Source: Opisthorchis felineus (taxonomy: Eukaryota > Platyhelminthes > Trematoda > Opisthorchiida > Opisthorchiidae). Taken from it: a stretch of DNA of 64,000 nt. This document shows positions 39,201-52,700 of this stretch, one piece after another (position 1 is the first letter of the stretch; each line of letters begins with the position of its first letter). The notes below the pieces were generated by a model, which worked only from the letters and a program-made list of their open reading frames with translations, did no database searches and was not told the origin of the DNA. The stretch is taken from assembly GCA_004794785.1 (NCBI GenBank), contig SJOL01007640.1:676589-740588 (forward strand), read 5' to 3'. The translations under genes and the position numbers were made by a program.

Positions 39201-42200
39201 AGGGAACGCTGGTGTCCCCAGACATCTTCATTTGAGGCCACCGTTAGTTTATGTACAGGTGTGGTCGGATCTATGGAACCTAAGCCACATGGGTGTTTTT
39301 GTCTTTACCAGGACTCCCTGGGGGTCTAGAGAGATCGGACTTGTGACCCCTTCAGTAAAATTGCAGGATAACTGTGAACCACACATCAATCTTCACTTAG
39401 CAGCTAGTAAATCTGATTTGACGTATAACACTATCCAGTCAGCTGACGAGTGGGAAGCCTCATTGTGGATAGGAGTGTTTGTGTGGCTGAGTTAATCAGA
39501 GTACAGACACACAATGAACATCCTGTAACATTTCAACTCCAAGGCGTGACAGGTATCAGAACCCAAGCTAAAACGACAACATATCAGACAAAAGACCATG
39601 AATTCCTTTTTATGGTTAGTTTGGTTTAGTGTACGTTCTTTTCATCTACTTGGTGGAATACTGAACACCACGAGAAGAGTTTGATGTTAATCAGAAGAGA
39701 TATAAGGCTTATCAGGAGCAAATAACTCGTTCTACAGATTCAGCCAGTTTTCGCCTTCTCCTTACATACAGTGTTCTCTGTATAATGTGATAATACAATT
39801 CCTACAATACGAATTATGCGGTTTGTGAATTTACTAGATAGTTACAAACGTGTACATTCATTCAACATCCTTTTGTTTACAATGGCTAAATACTTTTGGT
39901 ATTATCACACCATTGCTTCGCAAATACCGTCTTATCTCTGTCAAGAGGTCACCCGAAAGAAGCAACTGAAGTGCTTCACTCTGACAGTGGATCTTTTCAG
40001 AGTAAGAAATCAAAGTAGGAAATTTATGAGACGGGAAATTCATTGGTTAAATAGACGACAAAAGTGCGGACCAGTACTAATGTGCGTTCTCGGTTGTTTG
40101 GTGTCAACTATTCATTTGCAGGTATTCACTGGCTGACATTTCTGATGGGTAAGGAAGTACCTCAAAATAGATGACTGAGAGTTCATTGGAACGTAGTGCT
40201 GCATACAGCCCCAAAAGCTTCCTTATAGATTATTCATTTTTCGGAGAACACTTAAGCTTAATGGGACAATTACGGTAAAAACATGTCAGCATCTTAAGTT
40301 TGGCCTAGTTGGTGCAAGGCTGACGACAACGCAGAACCCGTTATACGGCTACCGCGAGAAACGTCTGTATTCAACTCATTAGCCTCGATCATCGTAGAAT
40401 TTTCAGTTAATTGGTATTCACCAAGAAAACTAAAAGCTTACTGTAGTCAGCCTAGTTGCTCTTAAAATGCTCGTTTGCATAACTCGTAGAATTCCTCACC
40501 TCTGGGTGCCTTTCATCAGCAATTCGGAGCACTTACAGAGGTATACATTAAACATAATTATGTTTGTTTGATGGGGACCCAATAAAACGCCATACCCTGT
40601 CGCTGTCAACCCGACAGGTATGTTATCATATTATTCTCTGTTAGGCACAAGGCAAACGTGATCAGTTCTTTGGTTACATCTCAGCAAGCGTTTTTGAAAG
40701 TTTTGGCGATAGATGTAGGCCTCATTCCAACACAAGTATACAAGGATAGCCAAATAGCAGGACAAAAAGTGATTTCCACTTCATTTCCTACCGAACTTTT
40801 GCATTTTGAACCTTAATGCATAACAACATTTCACTTTTTCGCTCCAAGTGGGCTTTGCATTTGTAGTCAGAAATAAACACCCTGTCTACTCAAGCGCCTC
40901 CAACCCAATTTACACCAACCCCATACGAACGACGCTGAAGCAAACAGTAAAACAGTCCATCTTTTCGGTCGGGTCCCAGCCAGTTGACGGTTCTTTCACT
41001 TGGATAATCATAAGTCAGCTCTTTTCTGCTATATTCATTTTGCTGGTTCTACTTCCATGCAGTCTACTTGGTGTTAGTCAGCGCATCAATACTTAACTTT
41101 TTTGACATTTCAGTACAACATATCTGAATGCATCGCATGAAACGTCCATTTTGGATAGGATCTGGTAGGACTTCATATGTATTGTCAGTATGACAAATTG
41201 CACAATATGGTACTATAGACTGCCCAATGATAGATCATTATTATCATCTAAGGGCTAAATATTTCTATTTTAAAAAGTTGATAACCACTCCCGCTTACAC
41301 TAACTGTGTTTCAATCACCAATTTGGTGCTCTACTAAAGCATTTTCATTATGTTATAAAATTCAGTTGAAGTAAAATGGGAATATAGTAAATGTAAAGTA
41401 ACAATCGAATAATATCGGACTTTTTGAAGGGTGTATTTCGTGAGCCGTGATCAGGAGATGTGCTTCTTAAGCTGTCGTTCAACTGTTTTCTACTTTTACC
41501 TTCTCCAAATCCTTCGTCATATTTTCCGTTGAACACACAGAACATTTTGAATGCACAAAGCCAAGCAGGTGGGAGTATTCATTACAAAACATGGTAGATC
41601 ACTTGGCCTAATTTTCTCAAAACCATTGAATCAAGGCTAATTAGTTCCCATGAGCTAGTAATGAGCTTCAACGTGATAATTGAATATTTGCCATCAATCA
41701 TGTTGTGCACTTATAACACAAGTTTCTGATTACCCACAGGGTTTGTTAGAGATAACGTTGCATCTCTCAAAACACATTGTCTGAGAGTTTCACTCACAGT
41801 GATTAGTGAATATCATGACCTTAGGATTCCCCACAATGAAACCGGAATTTCAAGATTACGATACGCCGTAATTCCATAACCCAGTTTACGACCAATTAGA
41901 ATTTAAGACAAGATATTTCGCGTCTTCATCGCACAAACTACGGAACGCCTAGGTAGATGGGGTTGCAAATGTTTCCGTTATGATATCACGTCATGTGCAC
42001 ATGGAAGCTTGAAATTCCATCCACAACTGTGCAATCACGATCTTTTTCACATTTAATCTACACTAATAAACGTTAAACGCACCACAGAGATCCCAAAGAA
42101 GCCTCTGTTTTTCTGTTAGATATGTCAATTGTACGGACAGTCATTTTTCCTCCGCCAAGATTCCTGACTAAATCTCTGAATAGGGTTATACACAACCGAT

Positions 42201-42409
42201 CTTTTCCGATTTCAAGCCTTCAATAATTGGGGACGGTGATACAGATGACTTTCGTTAGATAGAACAAAGTCTGCTACGACCGAAATTATAGAGAGTTTGA
42301 AGCACCTAACTTGTGGTTAAATATTTGGTGATTTCTAGCCATTTGAGAAGGTCTGTTTGTGCAACGTCCTTATTTCGAAGGAGATCAAAATTTTTGATGT
42401 TTGTAGGAA
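36295..42409. other. No supported gene
   Basis: Frames up to 136 codons (38051-38461, +) are anonymous. A small imperfect hairpin lies near 37090-37150 (CTACGG side against CCGACGAC side). Confidence 0.5.
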
Positions 42410-42547
42410 TGAATAAAGTACACTTTGGTTTCAAGTAGAACATAAGGTTGGCGGAAACTCGGGGACTGCGACTACTGAATAGCTCCGAGAAAAGTAAAAA
42501 CGGTCGTGCATTGTTGAAGACTTTTCAGCAACACTGAGTAGCTTCCG
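42410..42547 (+). mobile_element. Family R copy 5: short element, decayed ribozyme
   Basis: Starts with AAGTACACTTTGG, like the family terminus, and continues into the conserved block (GGAAACTCGGGGACTGC at 42452-42468) up to CTGAGTAGC. The hammerhead is degenerate: CTGAATA at 42474-42480, AAAAC for GAAAC, although the CGGTCGTG around the cleavage site survives. No clear target-site duplication was found. Confidence 0.65.
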
Positions 42548-44186
42548 GCTCTAATGAAGTTAACTTTGATCAAGTCGTTCTAAACCTTCTTAACCCATCT
42601 TAGAGCCTGTTAACTTTAAGATAACGTTTCTTATTGATTTGACTTATTTCTCCGAATACTTTGCACCTACTGGATAAACTCGCACAGTTACCAGGGCTTC
42701 TTCGAACTAGGTGGTTATAGAGGAGTACATTATGCGTTGCGACCAAAACCTAATGCAAAGCGAAAAAGCAATATTGCTATTTAGCATATTTTTGCTCAGC
42801 AAAACCTGCTACTAAGGGAATTCTTGTACCTAGACAACCTTTGGTGATTCCCCGTGAGTCCTCGTTAAAATTGTCATGAGATCTAATAACACACTATATA
42901 AGAAAGTGTCACTGTCTAACGCTGTCGCGTGGGTTCATCATAAACTTATCCACAGGTTGTTCCAACGGCAGACATCAGAAATGGTCAAAACCGTCTGCAT
43001 CTACTAGTCGACGAGAAGTTGATCCGGATCTACAGTCTTTTGTTCAGTAAGAAGAAGAAATGAAGATGGACATGCTAGACAATGGTCCAAATGCAACAGT
43101 TACAACTGAGACCCCACCGGACTTTTTTTGCGCGATGTCTTTAGTGCATACATTTTAAATCTTTGATGAAGTGACATTTAACAAATGCTGTAACGGACAT
43201 TCGGTTTCCGCACAGGTGTTGTGTTACTTTGAGGTTATCTTGATATCCCATCACTTGATCTGGACATTACTCATGACCTCCTCAATTTTCAAGCTCCGAA
43301 GTTGACACAAGTCGACTTAATTTTAATAGCTAGAGGACTGTGCTCAAGTGAATTATTCTGGTATTGCCTAAGTGGACAGTATCCTGTACCTAGTAACACT
43401 CTTGGTTGATCAATATCTTGTTCTCTAGTGCCACCCTGAGTAAAGCCAGCTTAATTTTCTCTGACTTGTTTTCAAAATTGGTGCTAGATTTTCCACTCCT
43501 AACAACTTAATGCAAATTTACACTTATACTTTATCACAGAAAAGGTGGGAAAACAAGAACGCTTACATAAGAACATGATTTGTGGCAGCCAGACAAGAAA
43601 CGATCACGTGGTCTCCCAGGAAAGCAAACACTTTTCTGAAATAACTGCGGGGTAAATATCTGCAAAAAGGTATTCAGTCTGGAAAGTGGCATTTGCTTTG
43701 AAGCAAATGTCAGGATTCCGGTGAATGTATTTGTCCTTGTCGCACAGAATCACTGTGATGTGTGGAACTCCATAATTGTTTTAATGTAACATTGGAGAAC
43801 AAACCGAATGTGTTAAGGATACGTTTTATTTGCAGGTCAATGAAATCAATGAAGGTACACGCATTTATCGGTGACTGCAGTGACCTAAAGTTTCGAACTG
43901 CACAATTACCAGTTAGTTATTGGTTGAAAACTCACCCAAGCTCTCAAGGAATAAACAGTAACTAACGTGGATTCCTCCTGCTGCTGCATCTGGAACTATG
44001 AAGGCGGAAATCAACAGCCGGTTGATCTAGCGCACTGTGCCGATTGATTGGTAGGTTGGCACCAGGTCCCTGCCCCGAACTTTCAAGGTTTTAGAGACAT
44101 TTAAACCACCTTTGTGGACGCACGGTAGTAGGGCTTCGGTTGGTTCAGCGGTGTTGTTTTCCATAGCAAAAAGGAGCGGAAGAAGT
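42548..44186. other. No feature seen
   Basis: No frame above about 70 codons, no repeat shared with the rest of the window. Confidence 0.5.

Positions 44187-44223
<37 letters not shown>
44187..44223. repeat. (ATG)12 trinucleotide microsatellite
   Basis: Twelve uninterrupted ATG units, followed by a degenerate ACGATGG. On the minus strand the repeat reads CAT, giving a poly-histidine run inside a 62-codon open frame with no other support as a gene. Confidence 0.95.
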
Positions 44224-47200
44224 CGATGGCGTGGTGGTGTGCGGATTACCTCCGCAGAAAGCAATAAAGACTGGTTTTTCACTGGAGTGCAGAATACAGT
44301 GCAGAAATAACCATCAAAAGTGGCCAAATTCAAAATGCTCAGGTTCTTTTTTCAGAAACAACAGTAGGGTATTTATTCAGACCCTTACCTTTCTTGTGGA
44401 TGCTCCATGGTTGTTGAAGAAAAACTGAGCTAGACGCAATAAATGCTGGAAGAAAACGTAGATCACTGGAAAATTCTGTCTTGCCGGATAGTCTGAATTC
44501 CTCACCCACTGGTGGTTACCGGCACGACCCCTTCCGATTCTAGCTGAAATATAAAAGGACGTCCCCTTTTGGCTGAAACGAGCATATAATGCAAGCAGCT
44601 GTTGTTATATATATCTGTCTGCAAGGAAGTCTGCACTTCCTGTGGTTTTGAGGGGCGGTTCTTGTAGCACTGTGGTATATTTGCAATTTTCGTCTTTAAA
44701 AAGCACTGTCTGTTTATTTCACACGTGAATAAGCGTTCTGTGTGTCTGAGGTACCCACATGTACGCATCCATCGTACTGAGTCTCATACAGTCTTGTGGT
44801 TTCAACGTGTCAAGTAGCAAACACCTGTCTACTTCCACGTAGAACCCCGTTAGCCGCGTAGACAAGATATAACCCATACTCCTCTACTGCTCACCTTGAA
44901 CAACGACCAATTTTGTGGAGGGCAGACTTAAAGTGCACTTGAGAAACCTTCAGAAGTTAGCTCTGCAAAACTCAGAAACAGATGTTGAACTGAGTTTACA
45001 CACAGAGGAGAGTTTGTAGAAAATGACTTAGAGCAGTGCTTCTGAATTTCTGAAAAAAGCAGCGTGATGGCTTTTAAATAAGTGAGTGGAACTCGCTTTG
45101 GTATCCCCAAATCCTTACACAGCAGGATTAGCTTACTACATGCGAACAACTGGGTTAGTCATGGCTTCAAAGGTGCACCTTCTGGAATTAATTCTATTCT
45201 ATCAGAAAAGTTATGTATTGAGTGGGCAACAATGGCGTCAAATTTTAGGAAACAAAATTGAATGGAAAATTTTAACCATAACTGTGACCGCCCTACGAAA
45301 GCAAGCTCTGTTTACTTCAAATCTGAGGTTTCCGTTGAGTGGCATGGCAAATTTGTGTCCTCATCAACTTCCTCAGGCTGCAAGTGAACCCCTAAATTTC
45401 ATATGTTTTCATGCCGAAAAACACGACCCTGAATAATAGGCCGCTATGATCTACACAATTGAGCTTAAGCGAAAGCCAGCGCAATTAGATTTCGTAAATT
45501 CGCAGTGCAGTAGCAAGTGGTTATAGAACAAACGCTCGAGTAATCGACTGTGGGTGATTAACGTTAACTAAAGGCTGTGGTCCGCGCTCAACAAAAGGAT
45601 GACGTGAATTGTATTTGTTTCTACTCGCTTAAGTAGCGTGCAGGAGCTAGGGTGAATGTGGACTGTGCCCCAGACTCAGGGTGCGCTTTTTTGGATGTGA
45701 CCAGTTTAGTAACCATTAAAAGCCTTTAGTGTAATGTAAAAATCTCCGTTTGCTCTGGTTTGCATAAGCATGCGATTTTCCTGCGTATCTCAGATGTTGC
45801 TTCTATTAATGTAGGAAGCGGCCCAATAATTCCAACCATTTGAAAGTCCTTTTAGTAATCTCGAGCAACACAAAAGACCCCAGTCGCTTAGAGTTTCATC
45901 AGCCAGAGAATTTCCGAAATTAACGAAACGGAATGATGATATTGGCAGAGAAGTAGAGTGTATCGAATGGGCCGCAGATTTCACATTAATTTCCTTAATC
46001 CGCATTACCTACGACGGCAGTGAATATACTGTTTGTCTTCATGACCTGAAGGAAAGTAGTAATATCGACGACGATGTGCTGAGATGAAAGTCGCCGCTTC
46101 AGAAGCTACCACATATCAATTTGCGGATCCAACTGATTATTAACAGCTTTGTTGTCAGGATATAACTAGTCTCGAAATTAGACCAACACATTGCACGGTC
46201 CAAAAACAGAAAAACCAATACCATTTTTCAGGATTGTCTCTTGGAGTACACAACTATTTTGGGCACAGTTCAAACATCTAGAATTTTAGGCTGTCGGAAC
46301 ATCTGCCGGTTGGCTGAGAAGGATGTCTAGCGAAATCATTATGCATACCTATGGAGCAACCATTCGTTGCTAAAACTGTACAAGCCAATTCATGCAAAGA
46401 GTTTTCTTCTCGGTAAATTGGTAGTAAATCGCTTGAAAATTCTGCAAAGCTCTACCCCCACGGCACAGAAGAGTCAGCCGTAAAAAAGGTTAGATAGCTT
46501 CTTAATCAACCTGGTGGAAGCACGTCCGTTTGTTTTCTAAAAGCATCTGTGAAAACCATCAAAAGCCTCTCACGACTCCATAGGTATCACGCAAAAAACT
46601 TGAATTTCTCTGCCAAGTCAATTTTCCAGGGCAGTGGATGCCATTGTTTTCAGTGTACATTTTTAACTCTATTTTCGGAAGAACTGCCAGTTCCGTTCAC
46701 TACAATTTATGGGGTGTGGGAAAACTACCCGTGGCTGCTTCCTAGTTTTCAATCCGACAAGATTCGCTGCAGGGTTTTTGGATGTAGGATTAATGTGCAG
46801 TCAACAGCCACACTACTAATGCTTTCGTTCTCGGGCCAGGGCTAGATAAATTGCCCTTATAGAGCGCTTTAAGGGAACTGGAGAAGCCTGATCTATTTAG
46901 AGGGATGCACTGTCCAGTTTTAGACAATATTGCTGGTAATTTTATTCATTTGTCATTTGGCCTTATCCTTGATTGCTTCTGAAGACACTTGGAACATTCA
47001 TCGACACTTTTCAGATGCATTTCAAGATAGGAGCGACGGATGGTGCTGAAGGAATAAAACAGCAATGTTGGATAAAAAGGAAGGCAGGGATGTAGGCTCA
47101 AGTCTTTTGGGGGTACAACTCCTCGGAAATAGGGAGAATAGAATGTTTTTAAGGGGCGGTAATTTTTGAAAGTTCACCCATTTATTTGAGCAGATGGTGA

Positions 47201-47687
47201 GATAACAAGCAGTGTGACTTCATGGGACACAGGATCCATTTGCTGGGTCATGTGTACTAAAAAGACTCAAGAAAAAGTTGTGAGATATGTTCAATACCTT
47301 GAACGTGGGAGCACAAAATGGGCTTGGCCGGATTTCGCTTGGAAAAAAATTAAACAGGGAGGACCATCTAGGATCACTCGGGATGGTAATCTTGATTATT
47401 TTATCATTAAGAGTCTGAGATTGCCAGAATTAATGACAGAACCTTCAGAACAGTGAGTGACTTGGAACATATTCCTGAGACCAACCTTGAAAATACTAAA
47501 CCCGGTCAGTAGACTCAGATGAGCTGCTGCAGTGTCAAGCTTATGGGTTAGCGCCGCATCACCAGTATGTTCGCCCTATATTAAAAAAGTGAAAATTCCA
47601 GGACAACAGAACTTAAAATAAGAGGATGTGTGTGAACAGACTTACATCTCACCGCATTTCGCAACGTCGCAAAAGATGACTGAAAGT
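44224..47687. other. No supported gene
   Basis: Frames at 45086-45436 (+, 116 codons) and 47214-47456 (+, 80 codons) are anonymous and lack splice-site support. Confidence 0.5.
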
Positions 47688-47811
47688 ATGTAGACCGGAA
47701 TAACACTTGAGGTGGAGGAATACACAAGTTTATGGTTGGTAAAATATTTGTTCGGTTACTAGCAAGAGCTCTTGCTAAATGGAACTTGATCTGCATTAAA
47801 ACTAGACGAAC
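47688..47811 (+). repeat. 124-bp direct duplication, copy 1
   Basis: Identical to 48339-48462 except for one base (GGAACTTG versus GGACCTTG). It contains the perfect 16-bp palindrome AGCAAGAGCTCTTGCT at 47761-47776. Confidence 0.9.
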
Positions 47812-48337
47812 TCTGTAACCTAATCCTTCGGCCTGATGTACTCTTAATATGTCTGGTTGGTGTACCCATCTGATAGTAAAAGCTCATCCACCAATAAGAA
47901 TGCAATTCAGAAGACATATAAACCTGACTATAAAAAAACAACAGTATTCGGTCTGATAGAAATACCTTAATAACAACGTGACAACGCCTTGTCACGATGA
48001 GGAGAATGTTGGAAACAAACCGTGCAAAATAGCTATAAAACGCACAAAAACACTTCAGAACCTTAATAATGGCATAGCAACGCGCAAGAGTTCCCCGAGT
48101 TTGCAAAGACTACACTACTCCAGGTGGTAGTCTGGAGGCCATTGTTCTTTAAGAATTTTATTGCGTGGTTCGGAGACATAGTGATAATTTGGTGCTTTCT
48201 GTGGAGTTAAGGCAGAAACTCCTACTTGATCGGGGCATGCGAAACCCGCAGGCTGGTACATGTGACGGGTATTGCTTTTGACAGATCCAAAAACACGTAT
48301 GTAGTAAATGGGCATGTTTGTTTCATTGATCAATTTG
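47812..48337. other. Sequence between the two 124-bp copies, no gene seen
   Basis: Unique within the window. It may be a misplaced contig end if the duplication is an assembly artefact. Confidence 0.5.
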
Positions 48338-48338
48338 N
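48338..48338. other. Single ambiguous base (assembly junction)
   Basis: The only N I noticed in the window. It marks the left edge of the second 124-bp copy. Confidence 0.9.
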
Positions 48339-48462
48339 ATGTAGACCGGAATAACACTTGAGGTGGAGGAATACACAAGTTTATGGTTGGTAAAATATTT
48401 GTTCGGTTACTAGCAAGAGCTCTTGCTAAATGGACCTTGATCTGCATTAAAACTAGACGAAC
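48339..48462 (+). repeat. 124-bp direct duplication, copy 2, adjoining the ambiguous base
   Basis: Begins immediately after the N at 48338 and ends at the base where similarity to copy 1 stops. Such a start at the gap suggests that two contigs or haplotypes were joined here rather than a biological tandem. Confidence 0.85.
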
Positions 48463-49482
48463 GGTGATTGCCCATTAGAAACCGCCATAGTTAGTTTATT
48501 GCGCAAGATTTTCTGTAGTAAGCCGTCTTGGACATGAGCACATTTAAAACCCCACTTTTTGAAGACTCATCCAATATTTTGCTCCCGCTTCGTTTGTACC
48601 TCAACTATCTTATCTTCACTAGCATTCATAAAACCCTCAACATGGCTTGCCACATTCATTCACTAATGATGACCGTCTCAAGGGTGTCAACGGGTCTTTC
48701 CCTTACTCACTCTTGGTTCAAACCTACTGACTTCGACTTCTAATCTTTCGAAAATCCCCTCAGTATGCTTCCACAGGTGTTCGTTTCTGATTCCTTCCAT
48801 TTATTTGCATTTACTCTTCATCAGATGCCTAAACTTCCGTCGCACGAAGTCCGTACTGGCATAAGTTCACTATCAGTTTTAGATACCTTTGGATTCTCAT
48901 TAGTAAATCCAGTAGATCGGTAACGTGGTGACGTCAGCTGGACATCTTTAGTCCGAGCGCCGCTCACTGACGGACCATCTGAGAACCATAATTATGCAAC
49001 GATTCTGTTAATTCGACAGTTGTTTCATTGTGAAACCACATTGAATACTAATTTAGATAGTTGCATCATTGCCGCTGAAAGTTCAAATTAGGTTAGGAGA
49101 TATCGTGTAAAATAAGGAAACGGTCAACTACATCATGTTTTACTGGCCACAGACACGTGCTACTTGCGAAGGGTGTATTCACTACATTTTCTCGCACGAT
49201 TATTACTCCCAGGTTTCGTTATTTGTTTCCTTCCCTGAAAATGATTGTACTGCTATCCACCGACAACGTCGTCCCATGCCGTTTTTCATCGATCATTTCT
49301 GTCACCCGTCTAAGTATCAGGCATTGTTGACTTGTCGTCAACATGGTTGACTGCGTAACTGCATGTCGCCGGAACGTTCGAAGTGAACTGTTGGTTTGGC
49401 GGAGGCGGGATCGATTTTCAATTCCGACCTTTTAAAACGATTGCCAAAATCTACACACCTGTGTAACTTAACTGAAATGACT
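48463..49482. other. No feature seen
   Basis: Two anonymous frames of about 70 codons and nothing repeated. Confidence 0.5.
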
Positions 49483-49705
49483 TGGCGAAATACAATCATT
49501 AGCACAATAAGTTGTTTTTAACGGGTGACCCAGCTGAAGCCCGGATAAATCCCTGGTTCATGATATTCCTCAACCGAATGTGCTACGCAAAGTCCGCACA
49601 CCTCTCTGGCGATACGATATTCGAGATATCGCAGTATAATTTCTCGACGAAACATTCTGCGCACTAGGTTACTGAGGAACTTCCGGCCTCCTCATGAGCA
49701 GTTTG
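49483..49705 (+). mobile_element. Family R copy 6: left arm and interior
   Basis: GGCGAAATACAATCATTAGC through ACGGGTGACCCAGCTGAA, then CTCAACCGAATGTGCT, parallels the arm at 9.8 kb. The following interior aligns with the minus strand of the 22.4-kb copy down to GGTTACTGAGGAACTTCCGG. The reverse arm is missing. Confidence 0.6.
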
Positions 49706-52700
49706 AGCCATGAAGTGATATAGCTTTGTTTGCAAAATTCCAAGACACATTGGAAGTTGTCATTCGAGCCTTCGAGCAAGCTAGCCAGATTTTTCAAACG
49801 TGAGCGTATTTGAGGTGCATGCTTATTAAGTCAGGCACGTCAAGTGTGCACTTTTGGAAGGGTGGTTGCATGCCTTCCTTTTCTGCCTGCAGACCAGAGT
49901 AGAACGAAGCCAGTGACAGGGAATATGCCGCCTGTTAGCTGCATTAAGGGTAAAATTTAGTTCAAGCGACTTGTCGGTTTGCCCAGGGCCAACCAGACTG
50001 AAGGTTTCGGCACGGAAGGACGATTATGCCTAAAGAAACGGCGTGATCCTAAAAGCGTCGAATTTTCTTGATGAGTGTGAACATTTTTGTGTGCAGTGAT
50101 AGTTGCGTCAAAATTCGGTTTAGGGCTGCAGTCAAATAAGCTTTATTACTTACCATCATTAATTTTTATCGATCGCTCAAACAATTATAAACTCGAATTA
50201 CCAAGCTTCGTTAAGCCAGGTATTCAGAACTGTATGTATGTAATAATCAGTTTGGTAAGAGCAACTCTGTGGAATCAGGAGTACCACATTGTGAATTCCA
50301 TGACCGTTAGGCAAATTTAATTCAGGCTAATCCCATTGTCGTAAGTTTGAACAACCCCTCACTTTATAGGAAACAAATCTCTTGGTTTGTTGCACCATAG
50401 TCGTCAGGTATCATGTACCCGAAGTGCATCTAACTGATTTCTTTTGGGATCTTTTCAGTGCGCATATGCCTCGCAGTTTATCTGTTCCTTTCCCGCCCAA
50501 TGCACCTGCTGGTTAACTACACAGCTAATACCAGGTGTTTAACACATGCTCGGGCGCTTGTTACGGTGTAGTGATTCATCCTGACCAGTAATTGGGGTTT
50601 GCACTTGATCATTCGACATTCAGGCAAGAAGTGTGACGCCACCCCTACAGACCAAAATGGTAACCAGGTACAGTTGTTTAGAGATCATTCTGATGAACTG
50701 ACTTTGCTATGTAGATCATTTTCTTGTGAAGGATGACCGTTCCCGTCGCTCCACAGATGAATGTTTTACTTAGTTTATAATGGATTTTCTTGCATGTACA
50801 TTAGGAGCGATTGGATTTTCTCTGCGCACCCATAAGGATCTGGTTCTCGATGATGTGTCCTATTGGAGTGTGTCTTGTTCCAACAGTTCTGGCAGAATAC
50901 CCGTCAGTATATTCCCAATGTTGATATTTTTGCAACATCCAGTAACATAAACAAAGCGGAAGTGAGACTTGATGGGCATTCAAGTTGCATTGAACAACCA
51001 GTTAGTTCACCAATTCTGCCTCATCTGAATACGTTGTATCTTTAGTTTGCAATCTTTGTGACTGAATACAAAAATTTTGCAAGATTCCATAACTACACCT
51101 GGAAGAGGTCCTCCTAAAAAACTATGTGCAGGCCGCTCATACTTCTTTGATTACTTGACTTCGGACTCATAACTGTTTAGCAAATGCACATATTTTTTTA
51201 AAGAAAAAGGTTCAGTTGTATCCAAATTAGTGAGGATAGATACCACAAGTTCTTACTGCACCAAGGTTACATGCACAATTGTTGTAAGTTGAACATCTGT
51301 GAAATATGCCTCCTGCAATTTTTTCCGAGTTTCAAAGTGACAACGCCAAAAATCCCAGGGTGATGATACCCGACCGAACATTTCTGTTCAAAATCTTCAT
51401 TCCCACTATCTGCCACAGTCAGAGGAAATAAATACTCCATGTCTTCTAGGGAACACAAATGAGTCAAAACGGGATGATCGTGATTCAAGCATGATTTCAT
51501 GATGGTAACTTCTGGAAGATGCATCCCTTCCTGGAATGTTGTATCCACGAGTAAAAACAGTGTGACTACCATAGGGACGTATGTATGCATCGGGTCGACA
51601 TCAAAGCTCACCCGAACTTTGTGTGTTTGCAAAGGAGACCCTCTATCCTGTTTCACAGCGTCGTACAGAACCTAACATACTAGGCTGATTTCTCTGTTAG
51701 TGGTTTTACTATGCTCGCTGAGAATTTAGCTAGCTCATGTGTTAGCGAACATATACAGTCACCATTCCCCTTACTACAGCGTCTGCATGGTGTTTTTTAG
51801 CAGCTTGTAAAGTTGTGGTTCAATGGCATTTTTCGGAGAAAGCTGATATCACTTATCTTGCAACAAACGGTCCATCATGAATCTTTCTTCCCTTTCAAAT
51901 TCAACCCTATTCTTTTTCATTATTGATGAAATAGTGATATTGTTAGTCTGTCCGTCACCTTTGCTTATGGTCGTTTTTCATTATAACGATCGTGGGCTTA
52001 CTCTTGTACGCCGCCGTAACAACGGCAGTATCCACCTATAAGGCCGTGTTTGAGCCTGTCCGCTGTGATGGCACGAAAAACACTTAGGCAGTACCCAGCA
52101 CGGATTAAGCTTGCTGTTAAAAGAATATATTGTTGCCTGGTTCTCCATCTATCATAAAACTTAACCAACATCAAAACCATATCACTTGACCTGACGAGAC
52201 TTGTCTCAGAAGCAAAACGTCACCCAAATATTAGTTTCCAATGGTATTTCAAACTTTTACAAAGCTCAGGTTTCTGTAAAAAAACATTCTCTGTGACTTC
52301 TGAGGAGCTCCACATCTTCAATCGCATAAGAATCCGTGGGACTCTTCTAATACACCGGATGTTTTTTGTGAACCTTCAAATGAATCGCTGCTTGGTCTCC
52401 TTTGGCACCATGTGGACGTACTTCTTAAATGAGTATTCCTTTAGGGAGAACACCCACCAAGAACTGGATTTGCTTATTATATATCTTGCTTCAAAACGGT
52501 CCGGAAATATCCACCCAAACGTTTTTTTGCCAAGCGCAGCATTGATACTTTGGACAGGAGCAAAAGTTTTGTCGGTAAACTATTATGAAAACCACCACTC
52601 TTCGCAGCAGATGTTGAATAAAAGATATGCACTGCGTGTTCAACCAAGCACGGATGATACGTTGCACCTTGACCTATTTGGCTGATTGGAACTGCCACGA

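Noticed and set aside
44145..44333. Poly-histidine protein on the minus strand
   Set aside because: The histidine run is only the ATG microsatellite read backwards. The rest of the frame has no support.
51267..51656. 129-codon minus-strand frame as a full gene
   Set aside because: No domain recognised. Only a short possible exon within it was kept as a weak finding.
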